A stretch of DNA of 64,000 nucleotides from Acidovorax sp. (GCA_031277855.1 JAITLO010000004.1:54959-118958); one strand, 5' to 3'; counted from the first letter of the stretch, positions 51,068 to 59,661 are shown. The notes: generated by a model from the letters alone, not told the origin. Numbers and translations: made by a program.

Positions 51068-51997
51068 GTGCCTCACCTGCCCACCACTCCCGCCCTCCAT
51101 GCCGAACTCGTGGCCGTTTTGACGGCAGTGACCGGGGGCACGCCGCGCGTGCTCACCACCCAGGGAGGGGAGGTGCTGCCAGCCGGGCCATTCCAGATGG
51201 TGCACCGCTCGCTGCAAGCGGGGTTGAGGGCCTGGGTGGAATCGCAAACCCACCATGCCCTGGGCTATGTGGAACAGCTCTACACCTTTGCCGATCGCGA
51301 CCGGGACGAGGCAGCCCATGTGCTGTCCATCAGCTATCTGGGACTGACGCGTGAGCCGGCGGATGCAGCTGCCGGCACGGGTGCATGGCAGGACTGCTAC
51401 GCCTATTTCCCCTGGGAGGACTGGCGTGCAGGCAGGCCGGAGCTGGTGGCGCAGCAAATCCTGCCGCAACTGAGCTCATGGGCCGAGGAGGCTGATACCC
51501 CGGCGGAGCGCTCGCTGCGGCGCCAGCGCGTGGCCGCGCAGTTTCCTTTGGATGAGGCCTTGTGGAACGAGGAACTGGTGCTGCAGCGCTATGAGTTGCT
51601 GTTCGAGGCCGGCCTGGTGGCCGAGGCCGGGCACCGCGGCTTGCCCATGCGCGCCACATTGCCTGGGCGCAGCATGCTGCACGACCACCGCCGCATTCTG
51701 GCCACCGGTTTTGCGCGGCTGCGCGCCAAGATCAAATACCGGCCCGTGGTGTTCGAGCTGATGCCGCCCGAATTCACGCTGCTGCAGCTGCAGCAGGTGG
51801 TGGAGGCACTGGCCGGGCGCGGTCTGCACAAGCAGAACTTTCGCCGGCTGATCGAGCAGCAGGCGCTGATCGAGGAGACCGGTGCACAGACCGCAGGCAG
51901 CACCGGTCGGCCGGCCAAGCTGTTCCGCTTTCGCAGCGATGTGCGACTGGAGCGGGCCACGGCTGGCAGCAAGCTGCCACTGGCGCGCAGTGCTTGA
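51068..51997 (+). CDS. NAD-biosynthesis transcriptional regulator, Nudix-fold (NadQ/NrtR-like)
   Basis: A 309-residue protein with a Nudix-like N-terminal domain (about 1-205; the catalytic REUXEEXGU box is absent, so it is a sensor rather than an enzyme) and a C-terminal winged helix (about 215-285: RPVVFELMPPEFTLLQLQQV, HKQNFRRLIEQQALIEETG). This is the layout of NrtR/NadQ repressors, which sense NAD-related ligands and repress NAD synthesis genes. The neighbour nadC supports the call, as do two similar operator-like sequences between them. The start is GTG 51068; no ribosome site is seen. Confidence 0.78.
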   Translation: MPHLPTTPALHAELVAVLTAVTGGTPRVLTTQGGEVLPAGPFQMVHRSLQAGLRAWVESQTHHALGYVEQLYTFADRDRDEAAHVLSISYLGLTREPADAAAGTGAWQDCYAYFPWEDWRAGRPELVAQQILPQLSSWAEEADTPAERSLRRQRVAAQFPLDEALWNEELVLQRYELLFEAGLVAEAGHRGLPMRATLPGRSMLHDHRRILATGFARLRAKIKYRPVVFELMPPEFTLLQLQQVVEALAGRGLHKQNFRRLIEQQALIEETGAQTAGSTGRPAKLFRFRSDVRLERATAGSKLPLARSA

Positions 51998-52006
51998 CAG
52001 ATGTTG

Positions 52007-52022
52007 TGCTCAAAATTAGCAT
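52007..52022. promoter_or_regulatory. Operator-like site 1 between the NadQ-like gene and nadC
   Basis: TGCTCAAAATTAGCAT: TGCT and AGCA form an inverted repeat around CAAAATT. A near copy lies 68 nt downstream at 52075-52090, at the nadC start region. The shared core is CTCAAAATNAGCAT. It lies just after the regulator's stop codon. Confidence 0.5.
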
Positions 52023-52024
52023 AA

Positions 52025-52064
52025 AGACGTGCTGCTCGGGAGACAGGGCAGCACGTCTTTTTTT
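52025..52064 (+). terminator. Rho-independent terminator of the NadQ-like gene
   Basis: AGACGTGCTGC (52025-52035) pairs with GCAGCACGTCT (52048-52058) and is followed by six further T. It separates the regulator from nadC, so nadC needs its own promoter. Confidence 0.93.
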
Positions 52065-52074
52065 GTTTCAAAAA

Positions 52075-52090
52075 TACTCAAAATGAGCAT
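52075..52090. promoter_or_regulatory. Operator-like site 2 at the nadC promoter
   Basis: TACTCAAAATGAGCAT with CTC/GAG inverted around AAAAT. It shares CTCAAAATNAGCAT with site 1. It lies 25 nt before the preferred nadC start at 52116, where a bound repressor would block initiation. Confidence 0.55.
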
Positions 52091-52115
52091 TAATAAAAAC
52101 GATAGCGCGCAGTAC

Positions 52116-52976
52116 ATGACTGCCCTGCCTATTCCGCCATTACCCGATGTGATGCTGGAGCCGCTGGTGCGCATGGCCTTGCTGGAAGACCTGGGCCGGG
52201 CCGGTGACCTGACCACGGACAGCATTGTTCCCGCCCAGGCGACAGACGCCTTGCGCCTGGTGGCGCGCCAGGAAGGCGTGCTGGCCGGTCTGGACCTGGC
52301 CCGCCTGGCCTTTGGCTTGATGGACCGTCAGGTGGAGTTCGATGTGGTCTGCCACGACGGCACGCGGCTGGCGCCCGGCATGGAGATTGCGCGCATGCGT
52401 GGCAAAAGCCGAGCCATGCTCAGCGCGGAGCGCACGGCGCTGAACTATCTCTGCCATTTGAGCGGCGTGGCAACGGCCACGCATTCCATTGCCCAGGCCA
52501 TTGCAGGTTTTGGCACCCGGGTGACCTGCACGCGCAAGACCATGCCCGGTCTGCGCGCACTGCAGAAATACGCGGTGCGTGTGGGCGGTGGCAGCAACCA
52601 CCGCTTTGGTCTGGACGATGCAGTGCTCATCAAAGACAACCACATCGCCCTGGCCGGTGATGTGGCCACGGCAGTGGCACGGGCCCGGGCCGGCGTGGGT
52701 CATATGGTCAAGATCGAGCTGGAGGTGGACACCCTGGAGCAGCTGGAGGTGGCGCTCTCGCAGGGGGTGGATGTGGTGCTGCTGGACAATATGGGCCTGG
52801 ATACGCTGCGCCAGGCCGTGGCCATGTGCCGGGGCCGGGCCATTACCGAGGCCTCGGGCCGCATCACACCCGAAACCGCGCCCGACGTGGCTGCCACCGG
52901 CGTGGACCAGATTGCCGTGGGCTGGCTGACGCACAGCGCGCGCGTGCTCGATATCGGGCTGGATGCCTGGCAATGA
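52116..52976 (+). CDS. nadC: Nicotinate-nucleotide pyrophosphorylase (quinolinate phosphoribosyltransferase)
   Basis: A 286-residue enzyme that converts quinolinate and PRPP to nicotinate mononucleotide, the last step of de novo NAD precursor synthesis. Signature parts: EDLGRAGDLTTDSIVP, LNYLCHLSGVAT, TRKTMPGLRALQKYAV with the following GGGSNHRFGL, LIKDNHIALAGDV, EVDTLEQLEVAL and VAATGVDQIAVGWLTHS. The start MTALPIPPL at 52116 is preferred because the next upstream ATG (52083) lies inside the operator-like sequence. A family A repeat begins 4 nt after its stop. Confidence 0.94.
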   Translation: MTALPIPPLPDVMLEPLVRMALLEDLGRAGDLTTDSIVPAQATDALRLVARQEGVLAGLDLARLAFGLMDRQVEFDVVCHDGTRLAPGMEIARMRGKSRAMLSAERTALNYLCHLSGVATATHSIAQAIAGFGTRVTCTRKTMPGLRALQKYAVRVGGGSNHRFGLDDAVLIKDNHIALAGDVATAVARARAGVGHMVKIELEVDTLEQLEVALSQGVDVVLLDNMGLDTLRQAVAMCRGRAITEASGRITPETAPDVAATGVDQIAVGWLTHSARVLDIGLDAWQ

Positions 52977-52980
52977 AGTC

Positions 52981-53087
52981 CCCCCTGAGCGGCCTTGCCG
53001 CTTCCCCCAGGGGGGGCATACGGGCAGCCGGCGACAGCTTCGCTGCGGGGCGGCGCGGCCGGCGTAGGCCCTTGCTCGCTGTCCCTG
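52981..53087 (+). repeat. Family A three-hairpin repeat, copy A4 (after nadC)
   Basis: Starts 4 nt after the nadC TGA, same orientation. Stems: AGCGGC-CTT-GCCGCT; CCCCC/GGGGG; GACAGC...GCTGTC. The last differs on both arms from the GACACC/GGTGTC of A1, A3 and A5. The loop of the third hairpin is longer than in the other copies. Confidence 0.82.
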
Positions 53088-53121
53088 GCCTGGATGGTGC
53101 TGCAGCGAGAGGAGGGCGAGC

Positions 53122-54117
53122 ATGTCCATGACGCAGTTGCTGCAAAAACGCAAGGGCCTGGTGTTGGCTGCTGCAGCCCTGCTGGCCGCTGGCTTGTGGC
53201 AGGCCGGCACAGGCATGGCGTCCTTGCGCAAAGACCGGCCGCTGACCATCGTGGTCACTTTTCCGCCCGGGGGCGGCACAGACTTGCTGGCACGCAAGCT
53301 GGGCGCTGCGCTGCAGGCCCGCACCGGTCAGGTCGTGGTGGTGGAAAACCGGCCCGGCGCCAGCGGCAATATCGGTGCGCGCGAGGTGGCGCAGGCCGCA
53401 GCAGATGGCAACACCTTGCTGATGGTCAACAGCGCGTTTGCCATCAACCCCAGCGTGTACCGGCAGCTGGACTTTGATCCGCGCAAGGATTTCAAGGCCG
53501 TCTTCAACGTGGGCACCATTGCCTCGGTGCTGGTGGTGCCGCAGGCCAGCTCCTTGCACAAACTGGCCGATGCGCTGGAGCAGGCCCGTGCGCCGCAGCC
53601 CCTGATTTTTGCCAGCTGCGGCAATGGCACACCCCAGCACCTGGCCGGTGAAATGCTGGCCCAGGCCACAGAAACGGCCTGGCAGCATGTGCCCTACAAG
53701 GGCTGCGGGCCGGCCATCACGGCCGTGGCCGCAGGCCAGGTGCCACTGGCCGTGGTCACGGCCAGCAGTGCTGCGCCGCTGCTGGCTGCGGGCCGGGTGC
53801 GCGCCATTGCCACCACGGCCGCTGCGCGGGTGGGGCAGTTGCCTGAGGTGCCTACCGTGGCCGAGCAGGGTGTGGCCGGCTTTGCGCTGGAGCAGTGGCA
53901 TGGCCTGCTGGCTCCGGCAGGTACGCCCGATGCCACGGTGCAGCATTGGCACCAGGCCCTGGCGCAGTTGTTGACCGAACCTGCCTTGCAAGCTGGGCTG
54001 CAGGCCCAGGGCTATACCCTGGTGCAGCAATCGGCCCCGGAATTTGCGGCACTGATCGCGGCCGATATGCAGCGCTATGCAGCCAGTGCCAGGGCACTGG
54101 GTTTGCAGGTGGATTGA
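53122..54117 (+). CDS. Tripartite tricarboxylate transporter-type (Bug family) periplasmic binding protein
   Basis: A 331-residue solute-binding protein of the Bug/TctC family, very numerous in Burkholderiales. A signal peptide or anchor (about 8-30) is followed by the family hallmarks: ITIVVTFPPGGGTDLLARKL-like TIVVTFPPGGGTDLLARKLG, VVVENRPGASGNIGAREVA, and the later GAPQHLAGE-like CGNGTPQHLAGEML. No TctA/TctB membrane genes are adjacent, which is common for orphan Bug proteins. The substrate cannot be told from sequence. GGAGGG is 5 nt before the ATG at 53122. Confidence 0.88.
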   Translation: MSMTQLLQKRKGLVLAAAALLAAGLWQAGTGMASLRKDRPLTIVVTFPPGGGTDLLARKLGAALQARTGQVVVVENRPGASGNIGAREVAQAAADGNTLLMVNSAFAINPSVYRQLDFDPRKDFKAVFNVGTIASVLVVPQASSLHKLADALEQARAPQPLIFASCGNGTPQHLAGEMLAQATETAWQHVPYKGCGPAITAVAAGQVPLAVVTASSAAPLLAAGRVRAIATTAAARVGQLPEVPTVAEQGVAGFALEQWHGLLAPAGTPDATVQHWHQALAQLLTEPALQAGLQAQGYTLVQQSAPEFAALIAADMQRYAASARALGLQVD

Positions 54118-54307
54118 ACACGCATCTGCAACGCAAATTCTGCGCAAAATACCTGAACTTAGTGATGTTCACGCGGCGCTGAAGCCGCTTCAATACCTGT
54201 CAACGGGCGCCATATGCAGCCAGCGCACCATGCTGGCTGCCATTTTCCGCAGGGTGCGGAAGGTGGAGGGGCAAGCAAAAGGCCCGGTCAGGAGGAAGAT
54301 CGTGAAC

Positions 54308-54871
54308 ATGGCTTGCATACCTCGCGTGGAGATCGCGCGGCCCATAACGGGACTGGTGGCCGAGGGGCCGTGGCGCAGCTTGGTGGCCGCACACCGCAGC
54401 AGGCTGCAGCATTTCATTCAGCGCCATATAGGCCATGCCGACGATGCCGAAGACCTGGCCCAGCAGGCTTTTATTGAAGCGCTCAACAGCTATGCCGGCT
54501 TTCGCCGGGAGGCAGAGCTCTCGACCTGGTTGTATGGAATCGCCAAGAATCTGGTGCGCAACTATCTGTCGCGTGCGCCGCAAAAGCGCTATGTATTTTG
54601 CGGTGACGACTGTCTGCAGAACATGCAGGACTACGCTCCCTCTCCCCAGGAGGTGTTGGAGCGGGAGCAGCGGCTGCAGGCGCTTGCCCAGGAGCTGGAG
54701 GCTTTGCCTGTGCGCCTGCGCCATGTGCTGTGGCTGGTGACAGTGGACGGACTGTCCTACGAAGACGCCGCGCAGCAGCTTGCCATTCCCATAGGTACGG
54801 TGCGTAGCCGTGTGTTCAGGGCGCGCCACCAACTGCGCATGCGTATGGACTGCGTCTATGGGCGTATGTAA
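54308..54871 (+). CDS. ECF-type RNA polymerase sigma factor (orphan)
   Basis: A 187-residue sigma factor. Region 2 is seen as LQHFIQRHIGHADDAEDLAQ, QAFIEALNSYAGFRREAELS and TWLYGIAKNLVRNYLSR; region 4 as LPVRLRHVLWLVTVDGLSYE and DAAQQLAIPIGTVRSRVFRA. GGAGGAA at 54291-54297 is 10 nt before the ATG at 54308; a GTG at 54302 is an alternative start. No anti-sigma gene is next to it, so how its activity is controlled is unclear. The frame is open upstream into the preceding gene, but that part is not sigma-like. Confidence 0.84.
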   Translation: MACIPRVEIARPITGLVAEGPWRSLVAAHRSRLQHFIQRHIGHADDAEDLAQQAFIEALNSYAGFRREAELSTWLYGIAKNLVRNYLSRAPQKRYVFCGDDCLQNMQDYAPSPQEVLEREQRLQALAQELEALPVRLRHVLWLVTVDGLSYEDAAQQLAIPIGTVRSRVFRARHQLRMRMDCVYGRM

Positions 54872-55122
54872 ACAGACAAGGGGGTGAAAACACGCTCTTG
54901 CTCTGCGGGGAGGGCGGTGTCTGCCGCTGTCGCTGCAGCACCAAGGGGGCGGTGCTGCATGCTGCAAGACATATCGTGCCGGTGTCTTGCGGTGTCCATG
55001 GCGTGCAGCAAGGCCCGCAACCGTTGCACCATGGCGTGGGTCTGGGCCACAAGCTCTTCCGTGCTCATGCTGTGCGCAGCATCGGCGGAATCGGGCGCTG
55101 GATCAGAAATCGGGGGAGACAT
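54856..55122 (-). CDS. Small hypothetical protein, convergent with the sigma gene
   Basis: An 88-residue minus-strand frame overlapping the sigma-factor 3' end by 16 nt. It has a proline/alanine-rich start and one amphipathic helix, STEELVAQTHAMVQRLRALL. GAGG lies 5 nt before the ATG at 55120-55122. No family is recognised and no signal peptide is seen. It may be a real small gene or a chance frame in GC-rich DNA. Confidence 0.4.
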   Translation of the reverse strand: MSPPISDPAPDSADAAHSMSTEELVAQTHAMVQRLRALLHAMDTARHRHDMSCSMQHRPLGAAATAADTALPAEQERVFTPLSVYIRP

Positions 55123-55194
55123 GCGGCCTCAGTGGCAATGCCGCAGATAAAGTTCCCGGTGTGCTTGCACGCGGCAGGCAGGCCCTCGAAAAGC

Positions 55195-55728
55195 TCAGAC
55201 GCCCATTGCCGGCAGCACGGCCAAAATGGCCCAGGTCATCACCAGGTAACGCAGAAATTTGCCAATCGCCATGTACAGCAGACAGGGCCAAAATGGCAGG
55301 CGCAGCCATCCCGCCACGGCGCACAGCGGATCGCCCACCACGGGCAACCAGCTCAGCAAACAGGCCTTGGGCCCCAGCTTGCGCAACCAGATGCGGGCAC
55401 GCCGCTCGTGGCGCGAAAGCTGGCGCCTGGGCTTGGCTTCGGGGTCGGCGGCCAGGCCTGCATGGCGCCGCCGGCGGGCCAGCTCCCAGGCGCGGTGGGC
55501 TCCCAGACCCATCCACCAGCTGATGGCGCCGCCCACGGTATTGCCGGCCGTGGCCACGAAAATAGTGGGCCAGAACAAACCGGGGTTGAGTTGCAGCAGC
55601 CCGACCACGGCAGGCTCGGACCCCAGGGGCAGCAAGGTGGCCGAGACCAGGGCCACCAAAAACACCGTGCTGAGCCCGAACTGGGGCAGGGCCAGCCAGT
55701 CGAGCAGTTGCTGCATCCATATTTCCAT
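55195..55728 (-). CDS. YqaA family (SNARE-associated/DedA-like) membrane protein
   Basis: A 177-residue inner-membrane protein of the YqaA/DedA-related family. Typical segments are LVSATLLPLGSEPAVVGLLQ, PTIFVATAGNTVGGAISWWM, a basic loop (about 85-112), KLGPKACLLSWLPVVGDPLC and a final membrane segment YMAIGKFLRYLVMTWAILAV. The G-x-P of WLPVVGDPL corresponds to the re-entrant region of DedA proteins, which are thought to move lipids. The start at 55726-55728 (MEIWMQQ) is uncertain; an upstream ATG at 55761 is possible. Confidence 0.82.
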   Translation of the reverse strand: MEIWMQQLLDWLALPQFGLSTVFLVALVSATLLPLGSEPAVVGLLQLNPGLFWPTIFVATAGNTVGGAISWWMGLGAHRAWELARRRRHAGLAADPEAKPRRQLSRHERRARIWLRKLGPKACLLSWLPVVGDPLCAVAGWLRLPFWPCLLYMAIGKFLRYLVMTWAILAVLPAMGV

Positions 55729-55820
55729 GGGGTACAAGTGTAGGTCTTGACCGGCAGGCAAGGCGTATTCCTCTGGCTATCCTGCCTGCCATTGTTCTAT
55801 TGGAGGGGAGAAAAATCGCC

Positions 55821-56441
55821 ATGGACCGGACCCATCAGACATCCGCACGCCGCAAAGCCCGACTGCGTCTGGCCGCAGGGCTGTGCTGGGGCAGTGCCCT
55901 GGCTGCCGGGGCAGCGACGGCTGGAAACTCCCATGACATCTCTGCCTCTGCGCCTCTTGCATCCATGTCTGCTGCTGCAGAGGTGGCCCAGCCCATGCCC
56001 AGTGTCACGGCGCTGCAGCAGCAAATCGCCAACCGGCTGGCCGCACCGGATTGCAAAGGCCTGCTGGCACAGCCCGCTGCGCTGGTGGCGTTGCAGCAGC
56101 TGCTGCGGCCACAAGGCCTGAGCATCCGGGTGCTGGGCTGTCCCCAGGCACCAGCGCCCTGGAACCAAAGGGTGCTGGCGGTGACGGCCGTGGTGCTGGA
56201 TGGCGACAAGGCCCAGGACACGGTGCGCGGGGCTCTGGCCGATGGCGAAGAGGTAGACATGGGCGGGGACTACCGGCCCACGCCCTGGCCTCAGCCGGGC
56301 CGGGCCGAAACCGACGAGGTGCTCAGTGATGAGAGCGTCTCCCCCGATGTGCAGTTCAACCGCCGCTGGCTGCGCAGCGTGCTGGCCTCGCAAGGCTTTG
56401 CTTCGCTGAATGGGCCGTGGTGGGGGTTTGTGCCGAAGTGA
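55821..56441 (+). CDS. Hypothetical exported protein with VanX/M15-like C-terminal end
   Basis: A 206-residue protein with a signal peptide (about 10-35, LRLAAGLCWGSALAAGAATA) and a mature part whose end, VQFNRRWLRSVLASQGFASL followed by NGPWWGFV, resembles the last block of D-Ala-D-Ala dipeptidases (normally EWWHF). The earlier HxxxxxxD zinc motif of that family is not apparent, and the second W-W-H histidine is replaced by glycine. It may be an inactive relative or a different family. GGAGGGGAG precedes the ATG at 55821. Confidence in a coding gene is good; function is unknown. Confidence 0.65.
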   Translation: MDRTHQTSARRKARLRLAAGLCWGSALAAGAATAGNSHDISASAPLASMSAAAEVAQPMPSVTALQQQIANRLAAPDCKGLLAQPAALVALQQLLRPQGLSIRVLGCPQAPAPWNQRVLAVTAVVLDGDKAQDTVRGALADGEEVDMGGDYRPTPWPQPGRAETDEVLSDESVSPDVQFNRRWLRSVLASQGFASLNGPWWGFVPK

Positions 56442-56695
56442 GGGCTCTCTGGAGCCGCTGCAGGGCAGGGCACCAAAGCCCACCAGCAGAGCGTTTTTTG
56501 CTATGCATTCCGTGAAAACGGGAGAGCGTGCAGAGTGGGGGAAGGTAGTTGACGCGGGGTTGGTGCTATTGCCTCCCAGCTTAGTCTGCTGAAAAAATGG
56601 GCAGGTACAATCTCGCCTCCCTGCCGCGGGCTTCGCTTGCCCGCCTTGCACCTCTGTTTCCCATCTTCATGCCTGCTTCTTCCGCCCAGCCTGCC
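56442..56695 (+). other. Gap upstream of dusB with a -10-like box
   Basis: 254 nt. TACAAT at 56605-56610 could serve as -10 for the dusB-fis operon; the sequence TTGCTA at 56499 is too far upstream to be its -35. Nothing else is recognised. Confidence 0.3.
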
Positions 56696-57730
56696 ATGCG
56701 CATAGGCGCTTATGCCCTGGCAAACCGCTTGTTTGTCGCCCCCATGGCAGGGGTGACGGACCGGCCGTTTCGCCAGCTGTGCAAGCGTCTGGGCGCGGGT
56801 TACGCGGTCAGCGAGATGGTGACTTCGCGCAAGGATTTGTGGAACAGCCTGAAAACCAGCCGCCGTGCCAACCACGACGGCGAGCCCGGGCCGATTGCGG
56901 TGCAGATTGCCGGCACCGATGCCCCCATGATGGCCGAGGCGGCTGTCTACAACATCGAGCGCGGCGCGCAAATCATCGACATCAACATGGGTTGCCCGGC
57001 CAAAAAGGTCTGCAACAAATGGGCGGGCTCTGCCCTGATGCAGAACGAGCCGCTGGCCGTGGAGATTGCCGCCGCCGTGGTCGAGGCCGCGCGCCCCTTC
57101 AACGTGCCCGTCACGTTGAAGATGCGCACCGGCTGGTGCGATGCCCACAAGAATGCCGAGCTGCTGGCGCGGCGCTTTGAGGACGTGGGTATACAAATGC
57201 TCACCGTGCACGGCCGCACGCGAGAGCAAGGCTATAAAGGCTTTGCCGAGTACGACACCATCGCCGCCGTCAAGGCAGCAGTGAGCGTGCCCGTGGTGGC
57301 CAATGGCGACATTACCAGCCCCGAAAAAGCGCGCGACGTGCTGGCCCATACCGGTGCCGACGCCGTGATGGTGGGCCGCGCTGCCCAGGGCAGGCCCTGG
57401 ATCTTTCGCGAGATGGCCCATTTCCTGGCCACCGGCACCCACCTGGCGCCGCCCAGGGTGGCCGAGGTCCGGGAGTTGCTGCTGGAGCACCTGCAAGACC
57501 ATTACGGCCTGTATGGCGAGCTCACCGGCGTACGCAGCGCGCGCAAGCACATTGCCTGGTATGTGCGCAGCCTGCCTGGCGGGGACGCATTGCGACAACA
57601 CATCAACACCATCGACGACTGCCAGGCGCAGTGGCAGGCCGTGGCCCGCTACTTTGACCAGCTGGGCCAGCAGATGGAACGCCTGCCGCAAGGTGGCGTG
57701 GATATCGACATTGAGGAAATGGCCGCATGA
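56696..57730 (+). CDS. dusB: tRNA-dihydrouridine synthase DusB
   Basis: A 344-residue flavoenzyme that reduces uridine to dihydrouridine at tRNA position 17 (DusB). The N-terminus MRIGAYALANRL aligns with that of E. coli DusB (MRIGQYQLRNRL), which is why 56696 is chosen over ATGs at 56669 and 56597. FMN-site and catalytic parts: APMAGVTDRPFRQLC, QIIDINMGCPAKKVCNKWAG with the catalytic cysteine, TLKMRTGW, TVHGRTREQGYKG, VVANGDITSPEKA, and GRAAQGRPWIF. Its last codon overlaps the fis start (ATGA). The dusB-fis pair is conserved from Burkholderiales to enteric bacteria. Confidence 0.93.
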   Translation: MRIGAYALANRLFVAPMAGVTDRPFRQLCKRLGAGYAVSEMVTSRKDLWNSLKTSRRANHDGEPGPIAVQIAGTDAPMMAEAAVYNIERGAQIIDINMGCPAKKVCNKWAGSALMQNEPLAVEIAAAVVEAARPFNVPVTLKMRTGWCDAHKNAELLARRFEDVGIQMLTVHGRTREQGYKGFAEYDTIAAVKAAVSVPVVANGDITSPEKARDVLAHTGADAVMVGRAAQGRPWIFREMAHFLATGTHLAPPRVAEVRELLLEHLQDHYGLYGELTGVRSARKHIAWYVRSLPGGDALRQHINTIDDCQAQWQAVARYFDQLGQQMERLPQGGVDIDIEEMAA

Positions 57731-57984
57731 GCCAGCAGAACCAAAACATCGAGGAGTGCGTGCGCTCCAGCCTGGAAATCTACTTTCGCGACCTGGGCGG
57801 CGAGGCCCCCAATGGCATGTACGACATGCTGCTGCGCCTGGTGGAAAAGCCGTTGCTGGAAGTGGTCATGCAGCAAGCCGAGCAGAACCAGTCGCGCGCG
57901 GCGCAATGGCTGGGACTGAACCGCAACACCTTGCGCAAAAAACTGGTGGACCACCAGATGCTGCAAGGCAATCCGCCCAACTGA
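57727..57984 (+). CDS. fis: Fis family DNA-binding regulator
   Basis: An 85-residue Fis protein, shorter at the N-terminus than the 98-residue E. coli form, as is usual in beta-proteobacteria. The helical dimerisation part (MYDMLLRLVEKPLLEVVMQQ) is followed by the C-terminal helix-turn-helix SRAAQWLGLNRNTLRKKL. It bends DNA and regulates growth-phase genes and nucleoid structure. It overlaps dusB by 4 nt. A family C repeat follows its stop, and purH starts 79 nt later. Confidence 0.93.
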   Translation: MSQQNQNIEECVRSSLEIYFRDLGGEAPNGMYDMLLRLVEKPLLEVVMQQAEQNQSRAAQWLGLNRNTLRKKLVDHQMLQGNPPN

Positions 57985-58052
57985 TATGTGAATTTGATAG
58001 CTGCTTACGCAGATACGGTAAGCGCTAGCGCCCGATTTTTATTAAAACTTCA
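57985..58052 (+). repeat. GATAGCTGC-type repeat (family C) between fis and purH
   Basis: TTTGATAGCTGC, then GCTTAC (58003-58008) and GTAAGC (58018-58023) forming a hairpin, then GCTAGCGCCCGATTTTTATT. It starts straight after the fis stop, in the same orientation. The TTTGATAGCTGC opening matches the element after pit exactly. Confidence 0.55.
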
Positions 58053-58062
58053 TAGCAGCACC

Positions 58063-59661
58063 ATGAAAGCTCTGATCTCCGTCTCCGACAAGACCGGCAT
58101 TGTCGAATTTGCCCAAAGCCTGCACGCCCTGGGCGTGCAACTGCTGTCCACCGGCGGCACGGCCAAGCTGCTGGCAGAAAAGGGTCTGCCCGTGACCGAG
58201 GTGGCCGAAGTCACCCAGTTCCCCGAAATGCTGGATGGCCGCGTCAAGACCCTGCACCCCAAGGTGCACGGCGGCCTGCTGGCCCGCCGCGATCTGCCCG
58301 AGCACATGGCCGCACTGAAGGCCCATGGCATCGAGACCATCGACCTGCTGGTGGTGAATCTCTACCCGTTTGAAGCCACCGTGGCCAAGGCCGGCTGCAC
58401 GCTGGCCGACGCCATCGAGAACATCGACATCGGTGGTCCCGCCATGGTGCGCTCCGCCGCCAAGAACTGGAAGGACGTGGGCGTGATCACCGCCGCCGAC
58501 CAGTACGAGGCCGTGATTGCCGAGCTGAAGGCTGCCGGCAAGCTCTCCGACAAGCTGCGCTTTGCCCTGTCCGTGGCTGCCTTCAACCGTATCGCCCAGT
58601 ACGACGGCGCCATCAGCGACTACCTCTCCAGCGTGAAGTTCGAAGACGAGAAGCTGAGCGAGGAATACGTGCCCGAGCGCAATACCTTCCCCGGCCAGAG
58701 CAACGGCCAGTTCATCAAGGTACAAGACCTGCGCTACGGTGAAAACAGCCACCAGCAGGCCGCGCTGTACCGCGACCTCCACCCCGCTCCCGGCTCCCTG
58801 GTCACCGGGGAGCAGCTGCAGGGCAAGGAACTGTCGTACAACAACATCGCCGATGCCGACGCCGCCTGGGAATGCGTGAAGAGCTTTGACGAGCCAGCCT
58901 GCGTCATCGTCAAGCATGCCAACCCCTGCGGTGTGGCCATTGGCAAGGATGCGCACCAGGCTTATGCCAAGGCTTTCCAGACCGACCCCACCAGCGCCTT
59001 TGGCGGCATCATTGCCTTCAACCGCACCGTGGACAAGGCTGTTGCCGAAGCCGTGGTCAAGCAATTCGTCGAAGTGTTGATGGCCCCTGACTTCACTGCC
59101 GAAGCGCTGGAAATCTTCAAGCCCAAGGTCAATGTGCGTCTGATGAAGATTGCCTTGCCCCAGGGCGGTGAGCGTGCCTGGGACCAGGGCCGCAACGCCA
59201 TGGACGCCAAGCGCGTGGGCTCGGGCCTGCTGCTGCAGACCGCTGACAACCACGAGCTGGCACTGGCCGATCTGAAGGTGGTCACCGTCAAGCAACCCAC
59301 ACCTGCCGAGCTGCAAGACCTGCTGTTTGCCTGGAAGGTGGCCAAGTACGTCAAGTCCAACGCCATCGTCTTCTGCAAGGACGGCATGACCATGGGCGTG
59401 GGCGCCGGCCAGATGTCCCGCCTGGACTCGGCCCGCATTGCCTCCATCAAGGCAGAAGCCGCCAAGCTGTCGCTGCAGCACACCGTGGTCGCGTCCGACG
59501 CCTTCTTCCCCTTCCGCGACGGCCTGGACGTGGTGGTTGACGCCGGTGCCACCTGCGTGGCCCAGCCTGGCGGCTCCATGCGTGACCAGGAGGTCATCGA
59601 CGCCGCCAACGAGCGCGGCGTGGCCATGGTGTTCACGGGTGTGCGTCACTTCCGGCATTAA
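58063..59661 (+). CDS. purH: Bifunctional AICAR formyltransferase/IMP cyclohydrolase PurH
   Basis: A 532-residue enzyme for the last two steps of IMP synthesis. The N-terminal MGS-like IMP cyclohydrolase domain starts [20 protein letters not shown], with [15 protein letters not shown]; the C-terminal formyltransferase domain has [39 protein letters not shown] and the closing [14 protein letters not shown]. Full length. The ATG at 58063 is fixed by alignment. It is the third gene of dusB-fis-purH. The usual next gene ruvC is not present; repeats A5 and B2 and a cytochrome gene follow instead. Confidence 0.96.
   Translation: MKALISVSDKTGIVEFAQSLHALGVQLLSTGGTAKLLAEKGLPVTEVAEVTQFPEMLDGRVKTLHPKVHGGLLARRDLPEHMAALKAHGIETIDLLVVNLYPFEATVAKAGCTLADAIENIDIGGPAMVRSAAKNWKDVGVITAADQYEAVIAELKAAGKLSDKLRFALSVAAFNRIAQYDGAISDYLSSVKFEDEKLSEEYVPERNTFPGQSNGQFIKVQDLRYGENSHQQAALYRDLHPAPGSLVTGEQLQGKELSYNNIADADAAWECVKSFDEPACVIVKHANPCGVAIGKDAHQAYAKAFQTDPTSAFGGIIAFNRTVDKAVAEAVVKQFVEVLMAPDFTAEALEIFKPKVNVRLMKIALPQGGERAWDQGRNAMDAKRVGSGLLLQTADNHELALADLKVVTVKQPTPAELQDLLFAWKVAKYVKSNAIVFCKDGMTMGVGAGQMSRLDSARIASIKAEAAKLSLQHTVVASDAFFPFRDGLDVVVDAGATCVAQPGGSMRDQEVIDAANERGVAMVFTGVRHFRH

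Noticed and set aside
54884..55150. A plus-strand 88-codon frame after the orphan sigma gene
   Set aside because: It is antisense to the slightly better-supported minus-strand frame and has no ribosome site or protein-like pattern.
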